A DNA stretch of 64,000 nucleotides from Pseudomonas protegens (GCF_013407925.2 NZ_CP060201.1:1116001-1180000), one strand, 5' to 3'. Positions 1 through 9,076 are shown, numbered from the stretch's first letter. Numbers and translations: made by a program. Notes: a model not told the origin generated them from the letters alone.

Positions 1-78
1 ATTGCGCCACTGCAACACCCCTTTTGACCGCGGTCGGCACGTACTGACCGAGGCATTTTTCCACTGCCGTGGGATGCA

Positions 79-1497
79 ATGATGAGCAACCAGATTCCCG
101 TACAAGACGTTACCCCGCCTGCCAAAAACGCGACCAACAGCGTCGATCTCTACGCCTCCAGGGAAAAAATCTACACCCGCGCCTTCACCGGCCTGTTCCG
201 CAATCTGCGCATGCTTGGCGGCGCCGGATTGTTCCTCCTGTACTTCGGCACCGTGTGGCTCAACTGGGGCGGCCACCAGGCGGTCTGGTGGAACCTGCCG
301 GAGCGCAAGTTCTTCATCTTTGGCGCCACGTTCTGGCCCCAGGATTTCATCCTGCTCTCGGGCCTGTTGATCATTGCCGCCTTTGGCCTGTTCTTCATCA
401 CCGTCTATGCCGGACGTATCTGGTGCGGCTACACCTGTCCGCAGAGCGTCTGGACCTGGATCTTCATGTGGTGCGAAAAGGTCACCGAAGGCGACCGCAA
501 CCAGCGCATCAAGCTGGACAAGGCGCCCATGAGCGCCAACAAATTCCTGCGCAAGCTGAGCAAGCACAGCCTCTGGCTGCTGATCGGCTTCGTCACCGGC
601 ATGACCTTCGTCGGCTACTTCTCGCCGATCCGTGAACTGGTCATCGACTTCTTCACCGGCCAGGCCGATGGCTGGTCGTATTTCTGGGTCGGTTTCTTCA
701 CCCTGGCCACCTACGGCAACGCCGGTTGGCTGCGCGAGCAAGTGTGCATCTACATGTGCCCCTACGCGCGCTTCCAGAGCGTGATGTTCGACAAGGACAC
801 CCTGATCGTCTCCTACGACCCGCGCCGTGGCGAAAGCCGTGGTCCGCGCAAGAAAGGCGCCGACTACAAGGCCCAGGGCCTGGGCGACTGCATCGACTGC
901 ACCATGTGCGTCCAGGTCTGCCCGACCGGCATCGACATCCGCGACGGCCTGCAGATCGAATGCATCGGCTGCGCTGCCTGCATCGACGCCTGCGACAGCA
1001 TCATGGACAAGATGGAGTATCCGCGCGGGCTCATCAGCTACACCACCGAGCACAACCTCTCCGGACAGAAAACCCATAAACTGCGCCCACGCCTGATTGG
1101 CTACGCCCTGGTGCTGCTGGCCATGATCAGCCTGCTGATCACCGCGTTCTTCATGCGCTCGCTGGTGGGTTTCGATGTCAGCAAGGACCGCGTGCTGTAC
1201 CGCGAGAACGCCGAAGGGCGGATCGAGAACGTCTACAGCCTGAAGATCATGAACAAGGACCAGCGCGATCACACCTATGTGCTCGACGCCGCCGGCCTGC
1301 CGGACCTGAAGCTGCAGGGCAAGCGCGAAATCCACGTGGTGGCCGGCGATATCGTCAGCATGCCGGTGGAGCTGTCGATTGCTCCGGAACACCTGCCCTC
1401 GACCACCAACGAGGTGAAGTTCATCCTTGAGGATGCCGACGACAGCAGCGTCCACATTGAAGCCAAGAGCCGATTCATCGGCCCCCAAATCCGTTAA
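79..1497 (+). CDS. ccoG: Cytochrome c oxidase accessory protein CcoG (FixG/RdxA family)
   Basis: This is a membrane-bound iron-sulfur protein that takes part in copper delivery and maturation of the cbb3-type cytochrome oxidase. The 472-residue product is the usual length. It has several N-terminal membrane segments (about 35-60, 84-108, 155-185) with a CGYTCPQ motif at 116-122. Two ferredoxin-like clusters follow, with cysteines at 271, 274, 277, 281 and at 295, 298, 301, 305. A further membrane segment near 335-356 precedes an Ig-like FixG C-terminal domain. It heads the run ccoG-fixH-ccoI-ccoS, and the oxidase structural genes presumably lie just upstream of the window. Two adjacent ATG codons (79 and 82) are possible starts; a GGGA at 72-75 suits either. 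The first 78 bases hold no gene I can support. Confidence 0.96.
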   Translation: MMSNQIPVQDVTPPAKNATNSVDLYASREKIYTRAFTGLFRNLRMLGGAGLFLLYFGTVWLNWGGHQAVWWNLPERKFFIFGATFWPQDFILLSGLLIIAAFGLFFITVYAGRIWCGYTCPQSVWTWIFMWCEKVTEGDRNQRIKLDKAPMSANKFLRKLSKHSLWLLIGFVTGMTFVGYFSPIRELVIDFFTGQADGWSYFWVGFFTLATYGNAGWLREQVCIYMCPYARFQSVMFDKDTLIVSYDPRRGESRGPRKKGADYKAQGLGDCIDCTMCVQVCPTGIDIRDGLQIECIGCAACIDACDSIMDKMEYPRGLISYTTEHNLSGQKTHKLRPRLIGYALVLLAMISLLITAFFMRSLVGFDVSKDRVLYRENAEGRIENVYSLKIMNKDQRDHTYVLDAAGLPDLKLQGKREIHVVAGDIVSMPVELSIAPEHLPSTTNEVKFILEDADDSSVHIEAKSRFIGPQIR

Positions 1498-1515
1498 GAG
1501 CCAAGAGAAGTGATC

Positions 1516-2052
1516 ATGCCCGCAGCCACCGCCACCAGCCCCTGGTACAAACACCTCTGGCCCTGGATCATCATTGGCATTCTCGCCTGTTCGGTGACCC
1601 TGACCCTGTCCATGGTGACCATTGCCGTGAACAATCCGGACAACCTGGTCAACGACAACTACTACGAGGCCGGCAAGGGCATCAACCGCTCCCTGGACCG
1701 CGAACTGCTGGCCCAGACCCTGAAGATGCGCGCCAGCGTGCACCTCGACGAACTGACCGGCGAAGTGGAACTGCGCCTGAGCGGCGACAGCCAGCCCAAG
1801 ACCCTGGAGCTGAACCTGATTTCGCCGACCCAGCCGGAGAAAGACCGCAAGATCACCCTGGCCCGCAGCGAAACCGAACACGGCCGCTACATCGGCCAGT
1901 TGAGCGATCAGGTCGAAGGCCGACGCTTCGTCGAGTTGCTGGGCGTCGAAGGCGACAAGACCTGGCGCATGTTCGAAGAGGAACAGGTCAGCCACGACAA
2001 GGACCTGTTGCTGGGTGACGAGCCGCTGCAAGGGGCGGAAGACCTGAACTGA
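1516..2052 (+). CDS. ccoH: FixH/CcoH family protein, cbb3 oxidase assembly
   Basis: This is a small single-span membrane protein of the FixH/CcoH family, needed for stable assembly of cbb3 oxidase. The 178-residue product has one hydrophobic segment (about residues 10-33) followed by a periplasmic domain, the typical FixH plan. I chose the ATG at 1516 because AAGAGAAG at 1503-1510 is a good ribosome binding site for it; the GTG at 1510 lies inside that site. It starts only 18 bases after the ccoG stop and precedes ccoI, the order known from other fix/cco operons. The family name is secure; the molecular role rests on the family. Confidence 0.9.
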   Translation: MPAATATSPWYKHLWPWIIIGILACSVTLTLSMVTIAVNNPDNLVNDNYYEAGKGINRSLDRELLAQTLKMRASVHLDELTGEVELRLSGDSQPKTLELNLISPTQPEKDRKITLARSETEHGRYIGQLSDQVEGRRFVELLGVEGDKTWRMFEEEQVSHDKDLLLGDEPLQGAEDLN

Positions 2053-2152
2053 TCGCCCCCGTCGTCCATCGCCGGTGCGCCGCCTCCCCCCTTTTTCAGG
2101 GCTGGAGTCGAGCGGCCGGCGATGAGTTTTTCCCCGACCACAAAGATCGCCG

Positions 2153-4603
2153 ATGACCACGCCACTGCCCTGCTACCACTGCGCCCTGCCGGTTCCCGCC
2201 GGCAGCCGGTTCACCGCCGTCGTGCTCGGCGAATCCCGGGAGTTCTGCTGTCCTGGCTGCCAGGCAGTGGCCGAGGCCATCGTCGCCGGCGGCCTGGAGC
2301 ACTACTACAGCCACCGCAGTGAAGCCTCGGCCAACCCCGAAGCCCTGCCCGTGCAGTTGGTTGACGAACTGGCACTGTACGACCGTGCCGACGTGCAGCA
2401 GCCTTTCGTCCGTCACCAAGGCGAACTGGCCGAAACCACTCTGCTCATGGAAGGCATCAGTTGCGCCGCCTGCGGCTGGCTGATCGAAAAACACCTGCGC
2501 AGCCTGCCGGCAGTGGCCGAGGCCCGACTCAACCTGTCCAACCATCGCCTGCATGTGCGCTGGGCCGACAGTCAACTGCCCCTGAGCCAGGTGCTCAGCG
2601 AGCTGCGCCACATCGGCTACGCAGCCCACCCCTACCAGCCGGATCGCGCCTCCGAGCAACTGGCCAGCGAGAACCGCCTGGCCCTGCGCCAGCTGGGGGT
2701 CGCCGGACTGCTGTGGTTCCAGGCCATGATGGCGACCATGGCCACCTGGCCGGAATTCAATATCGACCTGAGCCCGGAGCTGCACACCATCCTGCGCTGG
2801 GTCGCACTGTTCCTCACCACCCCCATCGTCTTCTACAGCTGCGCGCCCTTCTTCAAGGGCGCCATGCGCGACTTGCGCACCCGTCACCTGACCATGGATG
2901 TCTCGGTATCCCTGGCCATCGGCGGCGCCTACCTGGCGGGAATCTGGACCGCCATCAGCGGTGTCGGCGAACTCTACTTCGACGCGGTGGGCATGTTTGC
3001 CCTGTTCCTGCTTGCCGGCCGCTACCTGGAGCGTCGGGCCCGGGAACGCACCGCGGCGGCCACCGCGCAACTGGTCAACCTGTTGCCTGCCTCCTGCCTG
3101 CGCCTGGGCCAGGACGGCCAAAGCGAACGCATCCTGCTCACCGAACTGCGCCTGGGCGACCGGGTGCTGGTGCACCCCGGTGCTGTGCTGCCAGCCGATG
3201 GCAAGATCCTCGATGGCCAGTCGAGCATCGACGAATCCCTGCTCACCGGCGAGTACCTGCCGCAACCCCGCGGCCTGGGCGATAGCGTCACGGCCGGCAC
3301 CCTGAACGTCGAAGGCGCGCTGACGGTGGAAGTCCAGGCCCTGGGCCAGGACACCCGGCTGTCCGCCATCGTCCGCCTGCTGGACCGCGCCCAGGCGGAG
3401 AAACCGCGGCTGGCCGAAGTCGCCGACCGGGCGGCCCAGTGGTTCCTGTTGTTCTCGCTGATCGCGGCCGCCGCCATCGGCCTGCTGTGGTGGCAACTGG
3501 ACGCCTCGCGCGCCTTCTGGATCGTCCTGGCCATGCTGGTCGCCACCTGTCCTTGCGCGCTGTCCCTGGCCACCCCGACCGCCCTGACCGCCGCCACCGG
3601 CACCCTGCACAAGCTTGGCCTGCTGCTGACCCGCGGCCATGTGCTGGAAGGCTTGAACCAGATCGATACGGTGATTTTCGACAAGACCGGCACCCTCACC
3701 GAAGGGCGCCTGGCGCTGCGCTCCATCCGCCCCCTGGGCAGCTTATCCAGCGATGACTGCCTGAGTCTCGCCGCCGCCCTGGAGAACCGTTCCGAGCATC
3801 CGATCGCCCGAGCCTTCGGCCGTGCCCCGGTGGCCGCCGAGGATGTCACCAGCAGCCCGGGCCTGGGCCTGGAAGGCCTGGTGGGCGAACGGCGCCTGCG
3901 GATCGGCCAACCAGCCTACGTCTGCGAACTCAGCGGCTGCAAGGTTCCGCCCATGCCCGATGAAGCCGGCCAGTGGCTGTTGCTGGGGGACAGTCAGGGT
4001 GCCCTCGCCTGGCTGGTACTCGATGACCGGCTGCGCAGCGACGCCCCGGCACTCCTGGCCGCCTGCAAGGCTCGCGGCTGGCATACCCTGCTGCTGTCCG
4101 GGGACAGCTCGCCGATGGTCGCCAGCGTCGCCGCCGAACTGCAGATCGACGAGGCTCGGGGCGGTCTGCGTCCGGACGACAAACTGCAGGTATTGCAACA
4201 ACTGCATCAACAGGGCCGCAAAGTGCTGATGCTCGGCGATGGCGTCAACGACGTGCCGGTGCTGGCTGCCGCTGATATCAGCGTCGCCATGGGTTCGGCC
4301 ACCGACCTGGCCAAGACCAGCGCCGATGCGGTGCTGCTGTCCAATCGCCTGGACGCCCTGGTACAGGCCTTCAGCCTGGCCCGCCGGACCCGCCGGGTGA
4401 TTATCGAGAACCTGCTCTGGGCCGGACTGTACAATGGCCTGATGCTGCCGTTCGCCGCCCTCGGCTGGATCACCCCGGTGTGGGCCGCGGTCGGCATGTC
4501 CATCAGTTCCCTGACCGTGGTGCTCAATGCCCTGCGCCTGACCCGCATGCCGCGGCCGGCCGCCAGTGCCAGCGCCCCCGAACCCCGCCCGTTGCCGGCC
4601 TGA
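2153..4603 (+). CDS. ccoI: Copper-translocating P-type ATPase CcoI (FixI)
   Basis: This is an inner-membrane copper-exporting P1B-type ATPase that supplies copper for the binuclear centre of cbb3 oxidase. The 816-residue product begins with a cysteine-rich metal-binding region (CxxC near residue 7, then a CCPGC motif). A heavy-metal-associated domain follows with C104xxC107. It has the CPC transport motif at 466-468, the phosphorylation motif DKTGT starting at D510 and the GDGVND hinge motif at 695-700. Eight membrane segments are expected for the family. The extra N-terminal cysteine domain separates FixI/CcoI proteins from CopA-type pumps. It lies between fixH and ccoS in the maturation operon. 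Confidence 0.96.
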   Translation: MTTPLPCYHCALPVPAGSRFTAVVLGESREFCCPGCQAVAEAIVAGGLEHYYSHRSEASANPEALPVQLVDELALYDRADVQQPFVRHQGELAETTLLMEGISCAACGWLIEKHLRSLPAVAEARLNLSNHRLHVRWADSQLPLSQVLSELRHIGYAAHPYQPDRASEQLASENRLALRQLGVAGLLWFQAMMATMATWPEFNIDLSPELHTILRWVALFLTTPIVFYSCAPFFKGAMRDLRTRHLTMDVSVSLAIGGAYLAGIWTAISGVGELYFDAVGMFALFLLAGRYLERRARERTAAATAQLVNLLPASCLRLGQDGQSERILLTELRLGDRVLVHPGAVLPADGKILDGQSSIDESLLTGEYLPQPRGLGDSVTAGTLNVEGALTVEVQALGQDTRLSAIVRLLDRAQAEKPRLAEVADRAAQWFLLFSLIAAAAIGLLWWQLDASRAFWIVLAMLVATCPCALSLATPTALTAATGTLHKLGLLLTRGHVLEGLNQIDTVIFDKTGTLTEGRLALRSIRPLGSLSSDDCLSLAAALENRSEHPIARAFGRAPVAAEDVTSSPGLGLEGLVGERRLRIGQPAYVCELSGCKVPPMPDEAGQWLLLGDSQGALAWLVLDDRLRSDAPALLAACKARGWHTLLLSGDSSPMVASVAAELQIDEARGGLRPDDKLQVLQQLHQQGRKVLMLGDGVNDVPVLAAADISVAMGSATDLAKTSADAVLLSNRLDALVQAFSLARRTRRVIIENLLWAGLYNGLMLPFAALGWITPVWAAVGMSISSLTVVLNALRLTRMPRPAASASAPEPRPLPA

Positions 4604-4624
4604 GCCGCCGGGCCTGGAGTCCAG

Positions 4625-4855
4625 ATGCCAGCTCTTTATGTGATGATCCCGGCCGCACTGCTGATCGTGGCCATCGCCATCTACATCTTCTTCTGGGCCG
4701 TGGACAGCGGTCAGTACGACGACCTCGACGGCCCGGCCCACAGCATCCTGTTCGACGATCAGGACCCCAGCCACACCGCCGCGGTGGACGAAGCCAAGGG
4801 CCAGCCCGACGCCCCGAGCGAAGCCACCCGCAAAACGGAACCACCCCATGCTTGA
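4625..4855 (+). CDS. ccoS: cbb3-type cytochrome oxidase assembly protein CcoS
   Basis: This is a small membrane protein required for inserting cofactors into cbb3 oxidase. The 76-residue product has one N-terminal membrane helix (about 3-25) followed by the hallmark FFWAVDSGQYDDLDGPA stretch at about 25-41 and an acidic, polar tail. It starts 21 bases after ccoI and its stop overlaps the start of the next gene by 8 bases, so translational coupling is likely. Length and motif are typical of CcoS. Confidence 0.95.
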   Translation: MPALYVMIPAALLIVAIAIYIFFWAVDSGQYDDLDGPAHSILFDDQDPSHTAAVDEAKGQPDAPSEATRKTEPPHA

Positions 4856-5531
4856 GCTGGCTCCCCTGCTGGTGTCGGCAGTGATACTCGGTCTGCTGGG
4901 CGGCGGCCACTGCCTGGGCATGTGCGGCGGCCTGATGGGCGCCCTGACCCTGGCGATCCCCCGGGAACAGCGCAGCCGGCGATTTCGCCTGTTGCTGGCC
5001 TACAACCTGGGCCGCATCCTCAGCTACGCCCTGGCCGGCCTGTTGCTGGGCCTGGCCGGCTGGGCGGTGGCCAACAGCCCGGTGGCGCTGTTCATGCGCA
5101 TACTGGCCGGGCTGCTGCTGATTGCCATGGGCTTGTACCTCGCCGGGTGGTGGAGCGGCCTGACCCGCGTCGAAGGATTGGGCAAGGGCCTGTGGCGGCA
5201 TATCCAGCCAGTGGCCAATCGTCTGTTACCGGTTTCCAGCCTGCCCCGCGCCTTGCTCCTGGGGGCACTCTGGGGCTGGCTGCCCTGCGGCCTGGTGTAC
5301 AGCACCCTGCTGTGGTCTGCGAGCCAGGGCAATGCCTTGGACAGCGCCCTGTTGATGCTGGCCTTCGGCCTGGGCACCTGGCCGGTCCTGCTGGCCACCG
5401 GCCTGGCGGCGGAACGGGTCACGGCCCTGTTGCGGCGACGCAGCGTGCGCCTGACCGGAGGCCTGCTGGTCATCCTCTTCGGCCTCTGGACCCTGCCCGG
5501 CCCTCACCAGCACTGGCTGATGGGCCACTGA
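4848..5531 (+). CDS. TauE/SafE-like membrane protein of the cco cluster
   Basis: This is a polytopic inner-membrane protein of the sulfite-exporter TauE/SafE (DsbD-related) family. The 227-residue product carries the GGGHCLGMCGG motif near residues 14-24, with two cysteines and a histidine, and a second half-motif WGWLPCGLVY near 142-151; about six membrane helices can be drawn. Proteins of this subgroup sit next to ccoS in many Proteobacteria and are thought to act in copper or haem-copper oxidase maturation rather than sulfite export, which is an inference from context. The gene overlaps ccoS by 8 bases. No terminator is obvious before the hemN promoter. Confidence 0.85.
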   Translation: MLELAPLLVSAVILGLLGGGHCLGMCGGLMGALTLAIPREQRSRRFRLLLAYNLGRILSYALAGLLLGLAGWAVANSPVALFMRILAGLLLIAMGLYLAGWWSGLTRVEGLGKGLWRHIQPVANRLLPVSSLPRALLLGALWGWLPCGLVYSTLLWSASQGNALDSALLMLAFGLGTWPVLLATGLAAERVTALLRRRSVRLTGGLLVILFGLWTLPGPHQHWLMGH

Positions 5532-5601
5532 CCCCGGGGCTGTGCCCGGCAACCGCAGCCCCAAGCCCCGCCAGCGCTACCCCGGCAGCTCCCGAACACC
5601 C

Positions 5602-5615
5602 TTGATACAAGTCAA
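5602..5615 (+). promoter_or_regulatory. Anr/FNR box in front of hemN
   Basis: The sequence TTGATACAAGTCAA matches the Anr/FNR consensus TTGAT-N4-ATCAA at nine of ten positions. A possible -10 element, TAGACT, lies at 5638-5643. That places the box near -41 of a start around 5650, the class II activator position. Anr is encoded 2 kb downstream. The hemN start codon follows at 5680. Confidence 0.8.
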
Positions 5616-5679
5616 GATGGCCGCGCGCCTAACCTCCTAGACTCGCGAACACTGCCAGCCTATCCGGGGGAATTCCCGC

Positions 5680-7062
5680 ATGCTCGACGCCATTCGTTGG
5701 GACACAGATCTGATCCGCCGCTATGACCTGGCGGGACCGCGCTACACCTCATACCCGACCGCCGTGCAATTCAACAGCCAGGTCGGCGCCTTCGATCTGC
5801 TGCACGCCCTGCGTGACAGCCGCAAGGCCCAGCGCCCGCTGTCGCTGTACGTGCACATCCCGTTCTGCGCCAACATCTGCTACTACTGCGCCTGCAACAA
5901 GGTCATCACAAAGGATCGCAGCCGGGCCCTGCCCTACCTGCAACGCCTGGAACAGGAGATGCAACTGATCGCCTGCCACCTGGCGCCCAGCCAGCGGGTC
6001 GAGCAACTGCATTTCGGCGGCGGCACCCCGACTTTTCTCAATCACGACGAGTTGCGCCAGCTGATGGCGTTGCTGCGCAAGCATTTCAACCTGCTGGAGG
6101 ATGACTCCGGCGACTACGGCATCGAGATCGATCCTCGCGAAGCCGACTGGTCGACCATGGGCCTGCTGCGAGAGCTGGGCTTCAATCGGGTCAGCATCGG
6201 CCTGCAGGACCTGGATCCGGCGGTGCAGCGCGCGGTCAACCGCCTGCAAAGCCTGGAGGAAACCCGGGCGGTGATCGAGGCGGCGCGCACCCTGCAATTT
6301 CGCTCCATCAACATCGACCTGATCTACGGCCTGCCCAAGCAGACTCCGGAACACTTCGCCCGCACCGTGGAAGAAGTCATCAGCCTGCAGCCCGATCGGC
6401 TCTCGGTGTTCAACTACGCCCATCTGCCCGAGCGCTTCATGCCGCAACGACGGATCAACGGCAGTGAACTGCCGGCCCCGGCGGAGAAACTGGAAATGCT
6501 GCAACGCACCATCGAACAACTGACCGCCGCCGGTTATCGCTACATCGGCATGGACCATTTCGCCCTTCCCGATGATGAATTGGCGATCGCCCAGGAAGAG
6601 TCGACCCTGCAGCGCAACTTCCAGGGTTACACCACTCATGGTCATTGCGATCTGATCGGCTTGGGCGTTTCCGCGATCAGCCAGATTGGTGATCTGTATT
6701 GCCAGAACAGCAGCGATCTTACGCACTACCAAAATGCCTTGGCAGGCGCGCAACTGGCCACTAGTCGCGGCCTGGTCTGCAATGCCGACGACCGTCTGCG
6801 CCGTGAAGTTATTCAACAACTGATCTGCAACTTTAGTCTTAAGTTCGAAGATATAGAGCAAGCCTTCAATATCGACTTTCGCGGCTACTTCAATGAACTA
6901 TGGCCAGACTTGCAGGAGATGGACGACGATGGACTGATTCAACTAAGCCCCGAGGCCATCACCGTACTTCCGGCGGGACGCCTGTTGGTACGTTCGGTAT
7001 GCATGATCTTTGATGCCTATCTCGGGCAGCAGAATCGCCAGCGTTTTTCCCGGGTCATCTAG
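5680..7062 (+). CDS. hemN: Oxygen-independent coproporphyrinogen III oxidase HemN
   Basis: This is a radical-SAM enzyme that converts coproporphyrinogen III to protoporphyrinogen IX without oxygen, in the cytoplasm, so that haem can be made when oxygen is scarce. The 460-residue product has the radical-SAM cluster cysteines C63, C67 and C70 with the extra C72 typical of true HemN, the GGGTP motif at 113-117 and the HemN C-terminal domain. An Anr box lies upstream. The stop TAG at 7060-7062 is interlocked with the stop of the convergent gene. The last 400 bases or so look A+T-richer than the first kilobase. Confidence 0.97.
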   Translation: MLDAIRWDTDLIRRYDLAGPRYTSYPTAVQFNSQVGAFDLLHALRDSRKAQRPLSLYVHIPFCANICYYCACNKVITKDRSRALPYLQRLEQEMQLIACHLAPSQRVEQLHFGGGTPTFLNHDELRQLMALLRKHFNLLEDDSGDYGIEIDPREADWSTMGLLRELGFNRVSIGLQDLDPAVQRAVNRLQSLEETRAVIEAARTLQFRSINIDLIYGLPKQTPEHFARTVEEVISLQPDRLSVFNYAHLPERFMPQRRINGSELPAPAEKLEMLQRTIEQLTAAGYRYIGMDHFALPDDELAIAQEESTLQRNFQGYTTHGHCDLIGLGVSAISQIGDLYCQNSSDLTHYQNALAGAQLATSRGLVCNADDRLRREVIQQLICNFSLKFEDIEQAFNIDFRGYFNELWPDLQEMDDDGLIQLSPEAITVLPAGRLLVRSVCMIFDAYLGQQNRQRFSRVI

Positions 7063-7538
7063 GATTTCATGAGCAGTGCAGAGGCCTTCGCCACCTGCTC
7101 GGCACTCAAGCCGGCATCCCTCATCGCCTTGGCCAATGCGGCATTGGCGGTCAGCAATCCGCTGTTGAGGGCCGCCAGGGCCGATTGCAGGCTGCCGACC
7201 CTGGCCTTGGCCTCTTCCGGACTCAGGCGCTTGTCGGCCATGACGGCCTGAAGCTGGGCCAGCTTTTCAGCAATCTGTTGTTGCAATTTTCTGATCATTT
7301 TGAGGAGTTGTTGAATATTTTCGGGCAGGCCGCTTTCCTCGATGTCACTGTCATCGCCCGCAGCACTGGAGGATTTCTTCAGTCCGGCCCCCGACAGCGA
7401 CACTTTGACGCCCTCTCCTACCACAGGTTCTGCAACTAACGGCGACGCCCTTAGTTCATCAGCCTGATCGCTTTTCGAGGATTCAGAAAGTGGCTGCAAG
7501 TTATTGCTGCCATTAGTAATACCGCCAACAAAGGACAT
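7059..7538 (-). CDS. Hypothetical protein with C-terminal coiled coil
   Basis: I do not recognise this protein. From the ATG at 7538 it has 159 residues. There is a polar, Ser/Ala/Gly-rich N-terminal half with no signal peptide or membrane segment, then a likely coiled coil (about 75-105, heptads of L, I and Q around LLKMIRKLQQQIAEKLAQLQ) and an Ala/Leu-rich helical tail. A longer frame reaches 7607, but the ribosome binding site is weak for either start (GGAG lies about 12 bases before ATG 7538). It sits between hemN and anr, convergent with hemN and divergent from anr. Its 5' half looks A+T-richer than its neighbours, which may mean transfer. It could be a secreted or regulatory small protein; no function can be given. 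Confidence 0.6.
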   Translation of the reverse strand: MSFVGGITNGSNNLQPLSESSKSDQADELRASPLVAEPVVGEGVKVSLSGAGLKKSSSAAGDDSDIEESGLPENIQQLLKMIRKLQQQIAEKLAQLQAVMADKRLSPEEAKARVGSLQSALAALNSGLLTANAALAKAMRDAGLSAEQVAKASALLMKS

Positions 7539-7691
7539 AGTTGCGGCGCTCCAAGTTGTTTTCGTTAACAGGTTATCGACCCACAAAAGGATTGCTTTAC
7601 GACTCACAGTTAATACGGCACGGACTGGCCGGAACCTCCTCCCGTGAGTTACCCTTACGGCTTATGTGTGTTTTCCCACAAGGATTCTAGA

Positions 7692-8426
7692 ATGTCCGAG
7701 CCAGTTAAACTGCGCGCTCATAACCAGGCCCATTGCAAGGATTGCAGCCTGGCCCCTCTGTGCCTGCCACTTTCCTTGAATTTGGAAGACATGGACGCGC
7801 TGGACGAAATCGTCAAACGTGGCCGCCCATTGAAAAAAGGCGAATTTCTGTTCCGTCAGGGTGACGGCTTCGACTCGGTGTATGCCGTGCGTTCGGGCGC
7901 CCTGAAAACCTTCAGCCTTAGCGACAGCGGTGAAGAGCAGATCACCGGTTTCCACCTGCCCAGCGAGTTGGTGGGGCTGTCCGGCATGGACACCGAAAGC
8001 CATCCGGTTTCGGCACAGGCTCTGGAAACCACTTCGGTGTGTGAAATCCCCTTCGAACGTCTCGACGAACTGGCCCTGCAACTGCCGCAACTGCGCCGCC
8101 AGTTGATGCGCGTCATGAGCCGGGAAATCCGTGACGACCAGCAAATGATGCTGCTGCTGTCGAAAAAGACCGCCGACGAACGCATTGCCACCTTCCTGGT
8201 CAACCTGTCGGCCCGGTTCCGCGCCCGCGGCTTCTCGGCCAACCAGTTCCGCCTGAGCATGTCGCGCAACGAAATCGGCAACTACCTGGGCCTGGCGGTG
8301 GAAACCGTGTCCCGGGTGTTCACCCGCTTCCAGCAGAACGAACTGATTGCCGCCGAAGGCAAGGAAGTGCACATCCTCGATCCGATCCAGCTGTGCGCCC
8401 TGGCCGGGGGCTCTGTAGAAGGCTGA
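7692..8426 (+). CDS. anr: Anaerobic transcriptional regulator Anr (Crp/Fnr family)
   Basis: This is an oxygen-sensing transcription factor of the FNR type. When its [4Fe-4S] cluster is intact it dimerises and activates genes for micro-aerobic and anaerobic life, such as the cbb3 oxidase and hemN. The start at ATG 7692 gives 244 residues, the usual length. Cluster cysteines are C15, C18, C24 and C117, followed by the cyclic-nucleotide-like fold. The C-terminal helix-turn-helix has the recognition segment VETVSRVF. A longer frame from 7644 is unlikely because family members begin just before the cysteine cluster. It is transcribed away from the small minus-strand gene and followed by a hairpin at 8438-8465. 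Confidence 0.97.
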   Translation: MSEPVKLRAHNQAHCKDCSLAPLCLPLSLNLEDMDALDEIVKRGRPLKKGEFLFRQGDGFDSVYAVRSGALKTFSLSDSGEEQITGFHLPSELVGLSGMDTESHPVSAQALETTSVCEIPFERLDELALQLPQLRRQLMRVMSREIRDDQQMMLLLSKKTADERIATFLVNLSARFRARGFSANQFRLSMSRNEIGNYLGLAVETVSRVFTRFQQNELIAAEGKEVHILDPIQLCALAGGSVEG

Positions 8427-8437
8427 TCCACGGCGTT

Positions 8438-8465
8438 CGCGACTGAGCCAAGGCGCTCGGTCGCG
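8438..8465 (+). terminator. Hairpin after anr
   Basis: An 11-base stem (8438-8448 with 8455-8465, one G-T pair) closes on the loop CAAGGC. No T-run follows, because a TATAAT box for apt begins directly after it at 8468. It probably ends or attenuates anr transcription. Confidence 0.5.
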
Positions 8466-8467
8466 GC

Positions 8468-8473
8468 TATAAT
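8468..8473 (+). promoter_or_regulatory. Likely -10 box for apt
   Basis: A perfect TATAAT lies 36 bases before the apt ATG. No good -35 hexamer can be seen at 17 bases because that position is occupied by the anr hairpin. The call rests on the -10 element alone. Confidence 0.4.
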
Positions 8474-8508
8474 GGCGCGGCCTAAATTGCCCGCCAGGAC
8501 ACCTGAAG

Positions 8509-9057
8509 ATGGCCTTCGACTCCTTTGACATCAAATCCCTGATCCGCCCCGTCATCGACTTCCCGAAACCCGGGGTGATCTTCCGTGACATCACTCCCCT
8601 GTTTCAGTCTCCCCGTGCCCTGCGCCTGGTGGCCGACAGTTTCGCCCAGCGTTATGTCGAAGAAGACTTCAGCCACATCGGCGCCATGGATGCCCGAGGC
8701 TTCCTGATCGGTTCGATCATCGCCTACCAGTTGAACAAGCCACTGATCCTGTTCCGCAAGCAGGGCAAGCTGCCGGCCGATGTGCTCGCCGAAGGCTACC
8801 AGACCGAATACGGCGAAGCCTTCCTCGAAGTGCATGCCGACAGCCTGTGCGAAGGCGACTCGGTGTTGATGTTCGATGACCTGATTGCCACCGGCGGCAC
8901 CCTGATCGCCGCCGCCAACCTGGTACGCCGCATGGGCGCGAAGATCTACGAGGCAGCCGCCATCATCGACCTGCCGGAACTGGGCGGCTCGCAAAAGCTG
9001 GAAGACATGGGCATCCCGACTTTCTGCCTGACCCAGTTCTCTTTGAGCGAACGCTGA
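8509..9057 (+). CDS. apt: Adenine phosphoribosyltransferase
   Basis: This cytoplasmic purine-salvage enzyme joins adenine and PRPP to give AMP and pyrophosphate. The 182-residue length is normal. The type I PRPP-binding motif [13 protein letters not shown] lies at about 122-134, and the N-terminal [19 protein letters not shown] block (about 11-29) is typical of Apt. It follows anr in the same direction with its own -10 box. The spacer to the convergent acyl-CoA dehydrogenase gene contains a palindromic hairpin at 9077-9095. Confidence 0.97.
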   Translation: MAFDSFDIKSLIRPVIDFPKPGVIFRDITPLFQSPRALRLVADSFAQRYVEEDFSHIGAMDARGFLIGSIIAYQLNKPLILFRKQGKLPADVLAEGYQTEYGEAFLEVHADSLCEGDSVLMFDDLIATGGTLIAAANLVRRMGAKIYEAAAIIDLPELGGSQKLEDMGIPTFCLTQFSLSER

Positions 9058-9076
9058 AGCCAACACCGACAGTCGT

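Noticed and set aside
1..78. Possible 3' end of an upstream gene at the left edge
   Set aside because: Three frames give different short tails (stops near 27, 48 and 80) and none can be tied to a known cbb3 subunit, so no partial gene is called.
2096..3640. Minus-strand open frame of 514 codons opposite ccoI
   Set aside because: CcoI on the plus strand has all P-type ATPase motifs; the antisense frame is Gly/Gln/Ala-rich noise.
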